Assembly: GCF_039595935.1 (NCBI RefSeq)
Contig: NZ_JBCNKR010000004.1
Location: 247,001 to 311,000, forward strand
Reading direction: 5' to 3'
Source of the DNA: Flavobacterium sp.
GTDB taxonomy: Bacteria; Bacteroidota; Bacteroidia; Flavobacteriales; Flavobacteriaceae
Length of the DNA: 64,000 bases
Shown here: piece after piece, positions 45,443-54,864 of the stretch
How positions within the stretch are numbered: the stretch's first letter is position 1
Layout of the letters: each line of letters opens with the position of its first letter
Translations under genes and position numbers: made by a program
The notes under the pieces: generated by a model
Seen by the model: the letters and a program-made list of their open reading frames with translations, nothing else
What the model was told of the DNA's origin: nothing
Database searches by the model: none

Positions 45443-46798
45443 TTAGGGTTTAAACTGCAATAGTGGATCGACGTCTCCGTGTAGTACTGAAACTGGTAAA
45501 GTTTGCAGAGATTTTACAATTTTCTTATTTGTATTTCCGGTTATCTGATTTAGGGCTTTTTCTAATAAAACTTCTGAAGGATTTCCTAACAGAAAAATTT
45601 CAGGTCCATTAAATTCTACTTTATAAATAACCGGTTCGATTCCTTTTGAATAATTGCCTTCGTGCCTAGAATTAAACAACTTGTAAATTGCCGGATATAA
45701 TATCCAGCCTCTTTTTGAAGCGATTCGGTCATCCTCTATTGGAAATCCTGCAACGTCTTTGCCAAATGTTTTTTCTCCAATCGTAATTACTTCCAGATAC
45801 GGTTTAAGATTATTAATAATTAATTCTGATGCTGATGCAGTACGATTGCCGCATAAAATATAAACTTTATTAATTGAAGGATGCACATTACGAAGCGCTT
45901 CAAATGTTACTGTTGATTCATTGCTTTTTAATGCTTCTAAAAAGGACTGATCGACTTTTCCGCCATTTGCATTTCCTTCAAATTTTACAAATAAATCACT
46001 CGATTTTATGTTAGATGCCAAAATTATACTGAGTGCCGCTGCCGATGAGATATCTCCTCCTCCATTATATCTTAAATCTAAAACCAGTTCTGTTATGGCT
46101 TTATTTTTTAATTCCTGAAAAATCTGCTGATATGTCTGCGCTTGTCCAACATCAAAATGCGGAATTTCTACATAGCCAATTTTTGTATTTTTCTCTTCGA
46201 TAATTTTATAATGAATGGGCTGCGAAAATGTAAAACCCTGTAATATTGAAACTTCTTTAGAATTTGAAAACCCTTCCTGAACTGAATAGGTTACGGTTGT
46301 AATATTAATTTGATTTTGAGAAACTAAACTGCTGTACAGCGCATTATAATTATCTAATTTCAATTCCTTCCCGTCAATATGTGTGATAAATTGTCCTCTT
46401 TGTAAACCATTATTTTTTGCTGGTGAATCTTCTAAAACATATAATATTACGCCATAATATTTTCCTTCAAATTCAACAAAAGACATATCAAATCCAAATT
46501 TACTTCTCAGACTTTTGGGAGCCGTTTCTGATAATTCAGGATGAAGCGCATAAGAGTAAATATCTTCAGATTTCAATAATGTTTTAAAATAATCTTTGGG
46601 GTTTAATGCTAAACTGCCTTCATTTTTTATAACATCGTTCCATAAATAATACCTTTTCATTTGCTGATACATCCAGTCATTTACATATTCATTCGAATTT
46701 TCATCAGACACCATCGGTTCATCATTGTTTTCGCAGGAAATAAAAAACTGAGCAAAAAGCAAGAGTAAAATCAGCCTGATTTGTAAATGGTTTTTCAT
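45443..46798 (-). CDS. S41-family (tail-specific/tricorn-like) protease lipoprotein
   Basis: 451 residues, lipobox FISC (Cys22). A PDZ-like domain (about 115-185; GVILYVLEDSPAKNNGLQRGQFI) precedes the S41 core: LVLDLRYNGGG at 239-249, Ser322 in NRTASASE, and Lys347 in GEKTFGK, 25 residues later as in Ctp proteases. It is likely active at the surface or in the periplasm. It follows an unknown lipoprotein by 45 bp in the TonB-receptor cluster, and could trim proteins or peptides for that system. Confidence 0.9.
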   Translation of the reverse strand: MKNHLQIRLILLLLFAQFFISCENNDEPMVSDENSNEYVNDWMYQQMKRYYLWNDVIKNEGSLALNPKDYFKTLLKSEDIYSYALHPELSETAPKSLRSKFGFDMSFVEFEGKYYGVILYVLEDSPAKNNGLQRGQFITHIDGKELKLDNYNALYSSLVSQNQINITTVTYSVQEGFSNSKEVSILQGFTFSQPIHYKIIEEKNTKIGYVEIPHFDVGQAQTYQQIFQELKNKAITELVLDLRYNGGGDISSAAALSIILASNIKSSDLFVKFEGNANGGKVDQSFLEALKSNESTVTFEALRNVHPSINKVYILCGNRTASASELIINNLKPYLEVITIGEKTFGKDVAGFPIEDDRIASKRGWILYPAIYKLFNSRHEGNYSKGIEPVIYKVEFNGPEIFLLGNPSEVLLEKALNQITGNTNKKIVKSLQTLPVSVLHGDVDPLLQFKP

Positions 46799-46843
46799 GG
46801 AATTCTTTTATAGATATGTGGTAACAGAAAATCTTTTTTAGAA

Positions 46844-47617
46844 TTAAAAATCAAAATAATCAACCAGATTCAAACTTGCATCAACGTTTAAAAACTTTCC
46901 GTTTTCATCTTTTCTTTCGTCTAAAACCACTAATCTTGATTTATTGGCAGTCATCAGCATAATGGTAATTACTTGTTTTCCGTTTATGTATGATTCAGTT
47001 GTATTGTGTTTTACCAGTTCCATTCTAATAATTGGCGGAAGACTTGCCGGAAATTCTATAAAATCACTGTAAGTATCTTTTCCAATATTTTTAACCGTTC
47101 CCACAACTTCGCCATTTACTTTACGCATTATTCCGTCTAGTTTTCCGGTATAACCACTTGCAGAATATTTATTTAGTGTTGGAAATATAAATTTGAAACC
47201 TGCATTACCTGTTTTTGTTATTTTGCCGGGTTTTGTGGCTAAAACATTTTCGATCAGCAATTCTTCTTTTGTATAAAAAGAAATGGTGTCAATAGGTTTT
47301 TCGGTTGTGAGTGTATAAGAAGAGATAAGCTTTTTGCTAATTTTATTCGTTATTTCGACCACTTTTGTTTTATCTCCATAAAATACAAATTCATGATCTT
47401 TTGAAATTTTCTTTATATAGGCGTCGATTTTTCCATCTTTTAAAATCTTCCCGTCTACAGCAATCTGAATGGAATCTTTTTGGGCATTGTATCCTCGTAT
47501 AACTACTTTTCCCGGTTGTTGTTTTTCGTAATAAGGTACCATATCTTCATTTACACAGGCCTGAAAGAGAATAAGTACAATTGAAAATAAAAGTATTTTT
47601 GAAATCTTAGTTTTCAT
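46844..47617 (-). CDS. Unknown lipoprotein in the TonB-receptor cluster
   Basis: 257 residues, lipobox FQAC (Cys21). Beta-rich: an N-terminal Ig-like part (PGKVVIRGYNAQKDSIQIAVDG, ISSYTLTTEKPIDTISFY) and a C-terminal part (GKLDGIMRKVNGEVVGTV, VITIMLMTANKSRLVVLDERKD). No family is recognised. Spacing of 45-52 bp to both neighbours marks it as part of the operon. It may be a surface partner of the receptor or the S41 protease; that is inference. Confidence 0.75.
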   Translation of the reverse strand: MKTKISKILLFSIVLILFQACVNEDMVPYYEKQQPGKVVIRGYNAQKDSIQIAVDGKILKDGKIDAYIKKISKDHEFVFYGDKTKVVEITNKISKKLISSYTLTTEKPIDTISFYTKEELLIENVLATKPGKITKTGNAGFKFIFPTLNKYSASGYTGKLDGIMRKVNGEVVGTVKNIGKDTYSDFIEFPASLPPIIRMELVKHNTTESYINGKQVITIMLMTANKSRLVVLDERKDENGKFLNVDASLNLVDYFDF

Positions 47618-47669
47618 GTTTATGGTTTTGTCTTGCTAATTATTTTGAAGTTTTGCTGGAAATAATTAT

Positions 47670-48515
47670 TTATTTTTTTAGAAATTTTATTTTTTTTAAA
47701 ACAGTACCATCCGATACGACCAGAAAATAGATTCCCTGCGGAAGTGCATTTACTGAAATATTTTTTTCTAAAACGGCATTGGTTTTCACTAATAATCCTG
47801 CCGAATTATAAATTTTCATTGAAAAATCTTCGTTTATAAGCTGTTCGTTTATTTGCAATTCTAAATTTTCGGCAACTGGATTTTGTTTCAACTGAATTGA
47901 ATTGCTTTTTTCGAAATCATCAACGCCTAAAAGTGCTTCGGCAGTGATCCATATTTTGTCAACTTCATATCCTACGAAGCCGGTATTTTCGTTTACCAAT
48001 GAAATGTATACCGTTTGATTGCCTACAAGTGAGGCAATATCTACTGTATAATCTTTAAATTCTGCATCGAGCATAGTTTGTCTTACTAAATTTAAAGTTC
48101 CTAAAAGTGTTGCCGATTCAGGGTCTGGTGAAGTAGATCCGTAAACTAAAAGGTTTCGGGTTCCGTCATAAATTGAGGTTTGAGCCGTAATATTCAATTC
48201 GATTTTTCCATCATAATAAGATAAATCGATTGGTGCTGTTACTGCCCAGTTTTGTTCTATATTTTCAAGTGGTGCGCCTGTAGTGAAGTCGATATTGTAA
48301 GTTCCTAAAATGTTTACATTTCCGCCAACAATTGCTCCGTTTTCATCAAGCTGAATATTTTTTCCGGCTTTCCAGTTACTATTGTTTCCGTCTTTGTCTA
48401 ATAAAACCCAGTCTGAAACGTCGCCATCTTCAAAATCATCTTCCCAAATAGTAAACTGTGCTGATGATGCAGTAGTAATAATTAATAATAAAAATAATAG
48501 TATTGTTTTTTTCAT
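47670..48515 (-). CDS. Choice-of-anchor-J-like protein with T9SS type A sorting domain
   Basis: 281 residues, signal peptide ending near SSAQ. Residues about 22-195 form a jelly-roll of the cleaved-adhesin/choice-of-anchor-J type (IWEDDFEDGDVSDWVLLDKDG, NWAVTAPIDLSYYDGKIEL). The last 75 residues, SIQLKQNPVAENLELQ to LPQGIYFLVVSDG and KKIKFLKK, are a T9SS sorting signal. It is exported to the surface and may bind glycan or protein. It is 69 bp from the beta-helix lipoprotein. Confidence 0.85.
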   Translation of the reverse strand: MKKTILLFLLLIITTASSAQFTIWEDDFEDGDVSDWVLLDKDGNNSNWKAGKNIQLDENGAIVGGNVNILGTYNIDFTTGAPLENIEQNWAVTAPIDLSYYDGKIELNITAQTSIYDGTRNLLVYGSTSPDPESATLLGTLNLVRQTMLDAEFKDYTVDIASLVGNQTVYISLVNENTGFVGYEVDKIWITAEALLGVDDFEKSNSIQLKQNPVAENLELQINEQLINEDFSMKIYNSAGLLVKTNAVLEKNISVNALPQGIYFLVVSDGTVLKKIKFLKK

Positions 48516-48584
48516 GTTTAATTTATAAAAGCATGGACAGGAATACTGCCCATGCTGAATTAAATATTGCTTAACCTCTTGTAA

Positions 48585-49901
48585 TTAGAAACTAGTAAAC
48601 TTAGTCCAGGTAGCTGTCCAAAGTGCTTCTGTTTTAAATGCACCTGTAGCACCTGTAAAGTCTAATGCTCCATCATTAAAGAATGGCTGAGTTAATGACC
48701 ATTTTGTTCCTGGAGCAACAGTTGATGTAGTGTTTCCAAGACCTAAAGATGTACCTGTTGGCAATACTGGGTTTACATATCCGTGGATTGATAAACCTGA
48801 CCAAGAAGATGCAGATGGTAAAGATGGAGACTCCCAGTTGATTCCTCTGTTGTATCCAGTAACTGTAGCGTCAGTTAAACTGATTTGTCCTAATCTACGA
48901 ACGTGGATTCCGTTTTCGTATGAATTAGCATTAGTTGCAGAGCTTACACCAATGATAGATAATTGAGAAATAACAGGACGAGTAATAATAGTTGTAGAAG
49001 TACCTCCAGCATTGTTATCTAACTCGATACCGTTAGAATCAGGGCTTAAGTTTGGTGCTGTACCGCTTGTACTATGAGTAGAATTGATATCAGCAAGTGC
49101 GATAGCTTTTGTGATTGTTCCTGTGTAACCTAAATCGAAATCGAAGTTATCATCATCCGGAGCAAAAGAAACTAAATGTGTAGCGTTTACTCTACCTCCG
49201 AAAAATTCGAATGAATCGTCTCTTCCGTAAGAAACCTGAACGTGGTTAACAGTTGTAAGAGAACCAACTCCACCAAAAGTTACACCATTGATTTCAACAC
49301 CAGTTGCAGCATCTAAGATTCTACCAGCAAATTCAACACGAACATAAGAAATTGTTCCTGCATTGTGAGAAGCGTTAGAACCTCCATAGTAAAAATCAGA
49401 AACGTTTGGCTGATCTCCTAATCCTTCGATAATGTTTGTAGTAGATCCGTTGTTTACCTGATCGTCACCTAAAATTACAAGACCACCAAAATCTCCAGGA
49501 GTTGCTTTTGTAGAAGCATTTCCGTCTAACAAGTTATAACTTGTAAAGATAATTGGCGAGTTTACAGTTCCTTGTGCATTGATTTTACCAGTTTTAGTAA
49601 TAACCAAAACTCCTGTAGCAACACCAGCAGCAAGTGGTTTTGCTTTAATATAAGTTCCAGCCTGAATTGTTAATGTAGCTCCGGATTTTACACGTACAAC
49701 TCCGTTAATTTCCCAAACTTTGTCGTTTGTCCAGGTTGTGTTAGCAGTAATATCTCCACTTACAGTTTGTACTGTTGCAGGATATCCGCTGTAGTCAGCC
49801 CCGGCAGCTTTAATAGAAAAAGAAGAATCAGCAGAAGAATCATCATTTTGGCAAGAACTCACAAGCAGAGCTACAATTGCGAACATAAAAAATTTTTTCA
49901 T
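48585..49901 (-). CDS. Right-handed beta-helix-like lipoprotein
   Basis: 438 residues, lipobox VSSC (Cys17). Repeated short strands with Gly-Asn/Asp turns (ITANTTWTNDKVWEINGVVRV, SGATLTIQAGTYI, DFGGLVILGDDQVNNG, VRVEFAGRILD) suggest a parallel beta-helix, a fold used for glycan binding or lyases. No catalytic motif is recognised. The codons look restricted and uniform, which suggests strong expression. It is separated from the TonB receptor by 507 bp and has its own promoter candidate, so it may be the most abundant product of the cluster. Confidence 0.75.
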   Translation of the reverse strand: MKKFFMFAIVALLVSSCQNDDSSADSSFSIKAAGADYSGYPATVQTVSGDITANTTWTNDKVWEINGVVRVKSGATLTIQAGTYIKAKPLAAGVATGVLVITKTGKINAQGTVNSPIIFTSYNLLDGNASTKATPGDFGGLVILGDDQVNNGSTTNIIEGLGDQPNVSDFYYGGSNASHNAGTISYVRVEFAGRILDAATGVEINGVTFGGVGSLTTVNHVQVSYGRDDSFEFFGGRVNATHLVSFAPDDDNFDFDLGYTGTITKAIALADINSTHSTSGTAPNLSPDSNGIELDNNAGGTSTTIITRPVISQLSIIGVSSATNANSYENGIHVRRLGQISLTDATVTGYNRGINWESPSLPSASSWSGLSIHGYVNPVLPTGTSLGLGNTTSTVAPGTKWSLTQPFFNDGALDFTGATGAFKTEALWTATWTKFTSF

Positions 49902-50408
49902 AATAATTTAATTATTGCTATATTTGCCGCTAATAAACTAGGCCTTTGGAGAGAGCAGCAAAAAATCTTTCCTTAGGTCTTTCTCGTTTTTGGTAAATTT
50001 GTTTTTTCAAACTATCCGTTTTACCGTTCGGGGGTGCCTGATTTTCGATCTTTCATTAACTGGCATTTTAATGAAAGGGTTCGTTTCTTTTTAAATTTCA
50101 ATATTCAAAAGATAAATTTCTTTGGATATGATGAACCTGATGCCTTCTTTAATTTTTTTGTCTTTTTTTGGCTCATATTGAAGATTCCGTATATCTGCAG
50201 TTTTTATTCTTTTATTTATTCAAATTTTCTAAGAACGTTTTACAACTAGTAAACAAAAGCATATGGTTTCCAGCCTTTCGCGCTTTGCTTATTAGTATTA
50301 GATTTCAAAAAGACAAAATATCATGGGTCTTTTTTATTGTTAACTTTTTCTTAATATTCAGCAGGAAAATACTTATGTTTATGAAGTTAGTATTAACTAT
50401 AGCTAATA
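49902..50408. other. Non-coding gap between the beta-helix gene and the TonB receptor
   Basis: 507 bp with no credible ORF; the open frames present are short and Phe/Leu-rich. It contains the leftward promoter at 49933-49962 and otherwise only AT-rich DNA. A long 5' leader or small RNA is possible but no clear hairpin was seen. Confidence 0.5.
49933..49962 (-). promoter_or_regulatory. Promoter candidate of the beta-helix lipoprotein operon
   Basis: Reading leftward: TTTG (49962-49959), an 18-bp spacer, then TAGTTTAT (49940-49933), seven of eight at the -7 box. The leader would be about 30 nt. Confidence 0.5.
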
Positions 50409-53400
50409 TTAAAAGTCATACGTCATAGAAAAACTAATCGTTCTTCCGGCAAATGATTTGAATACAACCTGATCGATATCCGGATCATATTTATTTGTGG
50501 CATTTGCTCCCAGACTGTATCTTGATCTTGGGTTAGAACCTACCGGAACATCTTCTATCTTACTGTAACTATTTGTATTATTATAAGTTAGTATTCCGGC
50601 ATCGAACATATTTTTAATGCTGAATTTTACCTGTAAATCTTTCTTTTCAAAGAATTTATAACTTAACTGTGCATCGGTCTGTGCATAAGGCATACGTATT
50701 TCTTCTGCAGAATAATCAAAACCTACCAAAATATATTGATCACCAATTGCATTATGTCTAAGGCTGAATCCAAAGCGTTCGCCTATATAATCTAAGCCCA
50801 AATTATAAGTATAAGGAGACTGGCCATAAAGCGGTCTGTTAGCTTCATAAAGTCCGCCGGTTCCGTCAAGATTAACATAAGAAGTAACTTTTGTATCGTT
50901 TACAGAGGCATTTCCGTAAGCAAACAAATGTTTTAAAAGATCACCTTCACCCAAAAATGACAGGCTTTTATAAAATTCTAATTCAACTCCCCAAAGTTTG
51001 GCTTTATTCGAATTGACATTGTAAATATCCCTTACGCCTGATGGATTAAGAAAACCAACAGATTCAATTGGATTGTCGATATCTTTATGATATACGCCAA
51101 AAGATAAAATTTCACCTCCGGAAGGAAACCATTCAAATTTTACATCATAATTATTGGAAACACTCGAAACCAATCCGCTTGTATAATTGTAAATCTTTGC
51201 GGCACGAAGCGGATCGTAATACGGAATTCCCAGACGTTCTGCAAATTGCGGACGCAAAACCGATTTATTGTACCCGAGTCTTATGTTCGTTTTATTGGTT
51301 GGGCTGATAATTAAACTTGCTGAAGGCAGAAACTGCCATTTTTTATCATCTCCCTGTTCTTCAGAAAAACCATCCGGAGTTTCAGACTGACTTTCTATTT
51401 GTGTATAAACATAACTTTCTGCTCTTGCTCCCCAAACCAAACGTATGTACTGTCCTATTTTATCATCAAGCATTAAATATGGCGAATGTACTTTTACATC
51501 TCCTACATATTTATTTCCATAAATACCGTATTTCTGCCAGCCAAAACCTCCGTAATAATAATTTGATCCGTCTAAGAATTCCGGAAGCGGTTCATAAATG
51601 GTAGCCAGTTCTGTAGTTTGTCCAACAGTAATTAATTTTGCCGATTCCTGCTGATTGGTTGCTTTTTTATAAGTACCAAAATAACCTGCTTTAATATCAT
51701 TTGTAAAAGAATCATTAAAATTAAAAGTATACTTAAAGTTTACAGCCCAGTTATAGTCTACTTCATCATTTGTAAAATAACTTCTGCTAAACGGAAATCG
51801 GTTTCCATTGTTATTTACACTATATGCAGTTACTATATCATCGCCTACTTTTGCTCTTCCAATGTTTACAAAAGTGGCGTCTTTTGTATCTTTAGTAACG
51901 TTTCCGTAAGCGCCGTACCAGTTTACTTCGAGTTTATCAAACTTGTGATTTCCTTCAACTTTGTTTTGAATAAAAGTGGTGTAAACCGGATAATTAGATT
52001 CTGAAGTAAAAGGAAGACTGTTTCCGTTTAAAATTTCTGAAATTGAAACGGCTCCATCAGCCCAGCCCGTAATTTGCGTTAGCTGATTATTATAAATATG
52101 CATAACCGTATTACGCACCGAAATTTTATGATTGTCAAGCTGAATCGCAGCATTAAACATTCCGCCTAAAGTAGAATTGTAATTGAAGTTATTTCCTGAA
52201 TTTCTAAATCCATATTTGGTAAAAGTTGAATAGGCCGTTTTATCGTCTTCCGGAGTAAACTCAGTATTCTTTTGGTAACTTCCTCTTTCTGTGTGCTCAA
52301 TTTCTAACGTTTCCTGTGTGTTTTTAAAAATAAAAGAACCTACAAACCCCCATTTATTATTGTCTTTTAATTTATAGGTACGACCTATGCCAAACTGAAG
52401 CGTAGTTCCCGGCGCACCATACGTTTTATAAGTACTGAAATTGTCCTGAGTAAATAATTTAGAATATGCGATAAACGGCCCTGATTCAGCTTCTGTTTTA
52501 GGTGGGTCAATTGTGGTATGATTTGTTGGATAGTCACGTCTGCCATCATCAAATCCCCAATAATCATAATCTCCTTCCTGTCTGGTAAGTCTGTACTTAA
52601 AAGTACTTTTACTGTTGTATGAATTACTGATAGAAAAATTAGTAAAGTTTTCTTTCGGAATGTCTTTTGTTTTTATTTCTACATATCCTCCGGCAAAATT
52701 GGCGTACATATCCGGAGTGGCAGATTTGCTTACTACAATGCTTTCTACCATTGCCGTTGGAATAATATCAAAAGAAAAATTTTGCTGATAAGCGTCTGTA
52801 CTTGGCAGGGCGATTCCGTCCATAACAGCCTGATTCCATCTTTCTCCCATCGAACGCACCACCACATATTTATCGTTTACAGTAGTAACTCCGGTAATGC
52901 GTTTTAGTGAAGCCGCTACATCTCTGTCTGGTGTTCTGGCAATTTGTTCTGCCGAAATACCATCAGAAAACTGAGCCGCTTTTTTTTGCTGCAACAGCAT
53001 TCCTTCTACCGAAGCTGTGGCTTGTTTATAGTTTTGTACAATGATTACTTCGTTAAGCGATTGTGCATCTTCCTGCAAAGAAACTACCAGCGGTGTATCT
53101 TCACCTTCAGCCACTTTTACATTGGTAATTTTTTGAGTCTGAAAAGAAATGACGCTGATTTCAATTGTATATTCTCCGGCTTCTAATTCTAAAACATAGT
53201 TTCCATCAATATCTGATTGTGTGCCAAAACCTGTTTGAACTACTTTTATATTAGCGCCTGGGAGCGAAAGTCCGTTATTGTCAACCACCTTTCCGGTTAT
53301 CTTCCCTTTCCTTTTTTTTTTCGCAGTTTCATTTCTCTTGACTGCGATATTATTATCCGTTCTTCTAAAATCTAAATTGGTCAGACTTTGCAGATCATTT

Positions 53401-53651
53401 AAGACTTCATCAATGGTTACATTTTCTTTTTTTAAAGTAACAAGAGGAAAACTCAAATCCAGATCTTTTTGATATACAAATTGATATGGTGTCTGCGATT
53501 TTAAATTATCAATGATTTTTTGAGGCGAAGAGTTTTTAAAATCAACCGATACGGTTCCGGTTTGCGAATAAATTGTGTTTGTTCCGAGAAAAAATCCCAA
53601 AAGCAAAATCCAGATGGCAGCAAAATACGGCCTGGAAAAATCATTGTTCAT
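50409..53651 (-). CDS. STN-type TonB-dependent outer-membrane receptor (signal transducing)
   Basis: 1080 residues. Signal peptide about 1-29; STN domain about 33-108 (VDFKNSSPQKIIDNLKSQTPYQFVY, TIDEVLNDLQSLTNL), which touches an anti-sigma factor in known transducers; carboxypeptidase-regulatory-like domain about 116-200 (GKITGKVVDNNG); plug about 215-330 (GVTTVNDKYVVVRSMGERW, SATPDMYANFAGGYVEIKTK); then the barrel ending SMTYDF. There is no SusD beside it. FecR and an ECF sigma factor are encoded upstream. Its transport substrate is unknown; candidates are a metal complex, phosphate ester or glycan. Confidence 0.93.
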   Translation of the reverse strand: MNNDFSRPYFAAIWILLLGFFLGTNTIYSQTGTVSVDFKNSSPQKIIDNLKSQTPYQFVYQKDLDLSFPLVTLKKENVTIDEVLNDLQSLTNLDFRRTDNNIAVKRNETAKKKRKGKITGKVVDNNGLSLPGANIKVVQTGFGTQSDIDGNYVLELEAGEYTIEISVISFQTQKITNVKVAEGEDTPLVVSLQEDAQSLNEVIIVQNYKQATASVEGMLLQQKKAAQFSDGISAEQIARTPDRDVAASLKRITGVTTVNDKYVVVRSMGERWNQAVMDGIALPSTDAYQQNFSFDIIPTAMVESIVVSKSATPDMYANFAGGYVEIKTKDIPKENFTNFSISNSYNSKSTFKYRLTRQEGDYDYWGFDDGRRDYPTNHTTIDPPKTEAESGPFIAYSKLFTQDNFSTYKTYGAPGTTLQFGIGRTYKLKDNNKWGFVGSFIFKNTQETLEIEHTERGSYQKNTEFTPEDDKTAYSTFTKYGFRNSGNNFNYNSTLGGMFNAAIQLDNHKISVRNTVMHIYNNQLTQITGWADGAVSISEILNGNSLPFTSESNYPVYTTFIQNKVEGNHKFDKLEVNWYGAYGNVTKDTKDATFVNIGRAKVGDDIVTAYSVNNNGNRFPFSRSYFTNDEVDYNWAVNFKYTFNFNDSFTNDIKAGYFGTYKKATNQQESAKLITVGQTTELATIYEPLPEFLDGSNYYYGGFGWQKYGIYGNKYVGDVKVHSPYLMLDDKIGQYIRLVWGARAESYVYTQIESQSETPDGFSEEQGDDKKWQFLPSASLIISPTNKTNIRLGYNKSVLRPQFAERLGIPYYDPLRAAKIYNYTSGLVSSVSNNYDVKFEWFPSGGEILSFGVYHKDIDNPIESVGFLNPSGVRDIYNVNSNKAKLWGVELEFYKSLSFLGEGDLLKHLFAYGNASVNDTKVTSYVNLDGTGGLYEANRPLYGQSPYTYNLGLDYIGERFGFSLRHNAIGDQYILVGFDYSAEEIRMPYAQTDAQLSYKFFEKKDLQVKFSIKNMFDAGILTYNNTNSYSKIEDVPVGSNPRSRYSLGANATNKYDPDIDQVVFKSFAGRTISFSMTYDF

Positions 53652-53758
53652 AATTGAAATTGTTAGTTATATAGATTAAATTTTAATGAGATATTTTGGG
53701 TTAATTATTTTATCATTTCAAAATAATTTCTGCTAATCAAAAAAACGAAGTTTGAAAA

Positions 53759-54607
53759 CTATCTGCTGATTATATAAGTGCTGTTTCCTGCCGGACTGAT
53801 ATTAATTTCTAGCGCAAAAGCAATAGTCTGCAGAGTTTCATAAAAACCTTGTCTGGTATCTAAAGTTCCCTGAATTTTAAGATTCTTTAAATCTTCATTC
53901 AAATATTGAACAGAAAACTTATGATCACGCTTTAATATCGTTATCACTTCTTCTAAAGTTAAACCATCAACATACAGCAGAACATTTTTCCATTCTGGCT
54001 CAAAATCAGATGTTTTCTCTTTGTTTACTGTTGAAGTTTTATCAGCATAAACCGCTCTGAAACCTCTTTCAAGAAAAACCGTATTTTGTGTGGTTTCTAC
54101 TTTTACTTTTCCGGTTCTTACGCTTACCTGTGCATCATTGTCATTATAAGCTCTCACATTAAAAGAAGTTCCTAAAACAGTTGTTTTTACGGCGCCCGAC
54201 GTAATAATAAACGGACGCGATGGATCTCTTTTCACTTCAAAAAAAGCCTCGCCTTTTAAGGTTACGTTTCTTTCATTTTTTGAAAATCTGGCCGGATAAT
54301 CGATTTCTGTATTTTGATTTAACCATACTCTTGTACCATCCGGAAGTGATATCAATCGAATGTCATTTTTATATGTTATGGTTGAAGTAATTTTAGGCTG
54401 AGATAAATTGTATTGATTAAAAGAATAATAACTGCCAATTGAAATAATAATCACGGCACAGGCCACAGCTGTCCAATTGTAAACGTTTTTATATTTATGA
54501 ATAGTTGCTCTACGAATAGTATTCCACATTCTGGCTTCAGTTTCATAAGGAAGAATACCTCTGTTTGGTATTGCATTCCATTCTTCTTTTAATTTTTTAT
54601 TTCCCAT
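53759..54607 (-). CDS. FecR-family anti-sigma factor
   Basis: 282 residues with one membrane helix (about 43-62). The FecR domain (about 75-180) has LPDGTRVWLNQNTEIDYP, VTLKGEAFFEVKRDPSRPF and VLGTSFNVRAY. The C-terminal DUF4974-like part (about 215-282) has LTLEEVITILKRDHKFSV. It should hold the ECF sigma factor until the receptor's STN domain signals substrate. It lies 107 bp upstream of the receptor gene. Confidence 0.93.
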   Translation of the reverse strand: MGNKKLKEEWNAIPNRGILPYETEARMWNTIRRATIHKYKNVYNWTAVACAVIIISIGSYYSFNQYNLSQPKITSTITYKNDIRLISLPDGTRVWLNQNTEIDYPARFSKNERNVTLKGEAFFEVKRDPSRPFIITSGAVKTTVLGTSFNVRAYNDNDAQVSVRTGKVKVETTQNTVFLERGFRAVYADKTSTVNKEKTSDFEPEWKNVLLYVDGLTLEEVITILKRDHKFSVQYLNEDLKNLKIQGTLDTRQGFYETLQTIAFALEINISPAGNSTYIISR

Positions 54608-54752
54608 TTAGATTTATTTAGAATCGAAAATTTGTGCGCGAATCTCCCCGATTCAACTACATTAGATTTTCAATGTTTTAAATATCACGGGGTACTGCCA
54701 CTATTAACGTTTTCTTAATCTGAGAGAAGATTTGGCAGCATTAAAATGAAAC

Positions 54753-54832
54753 AAAAAAAAGCCAAAGGCTAAACAAATACAAAAAAAGAGCCAAAGGCTC
54801 GCCCCATATTGTAGGGCTGGATTTTAATCCAG
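54753..54832 (-). terminator. Tandem hairpins between the ECF sigma and FecR genes
   Basis: In leftward RNA, GAGCCTTTGGCTC (54800-54788) and AGCCTTTGGCT (54770-54760) are each followed by a T-run, so both look like terminators. A third hairpin, CTGGATTTTAATCCAG (54817-54832), precedes them. Together they suggest the sigma gene is transcribed apart from fecR, or is partly insulated from it. Confidence 0.6.
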
Positions 54833-54864
54833 TCAAAAAGCATAAAATAATTAAGGTTCGAATT

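Noticed and set aside
50034..50428. Two overlapping short frames in the gap before the TonB receptor
   Set aside because: Phe/Leu-rich translation of AT-rich DNA; they overlap each other and the receptor stop.
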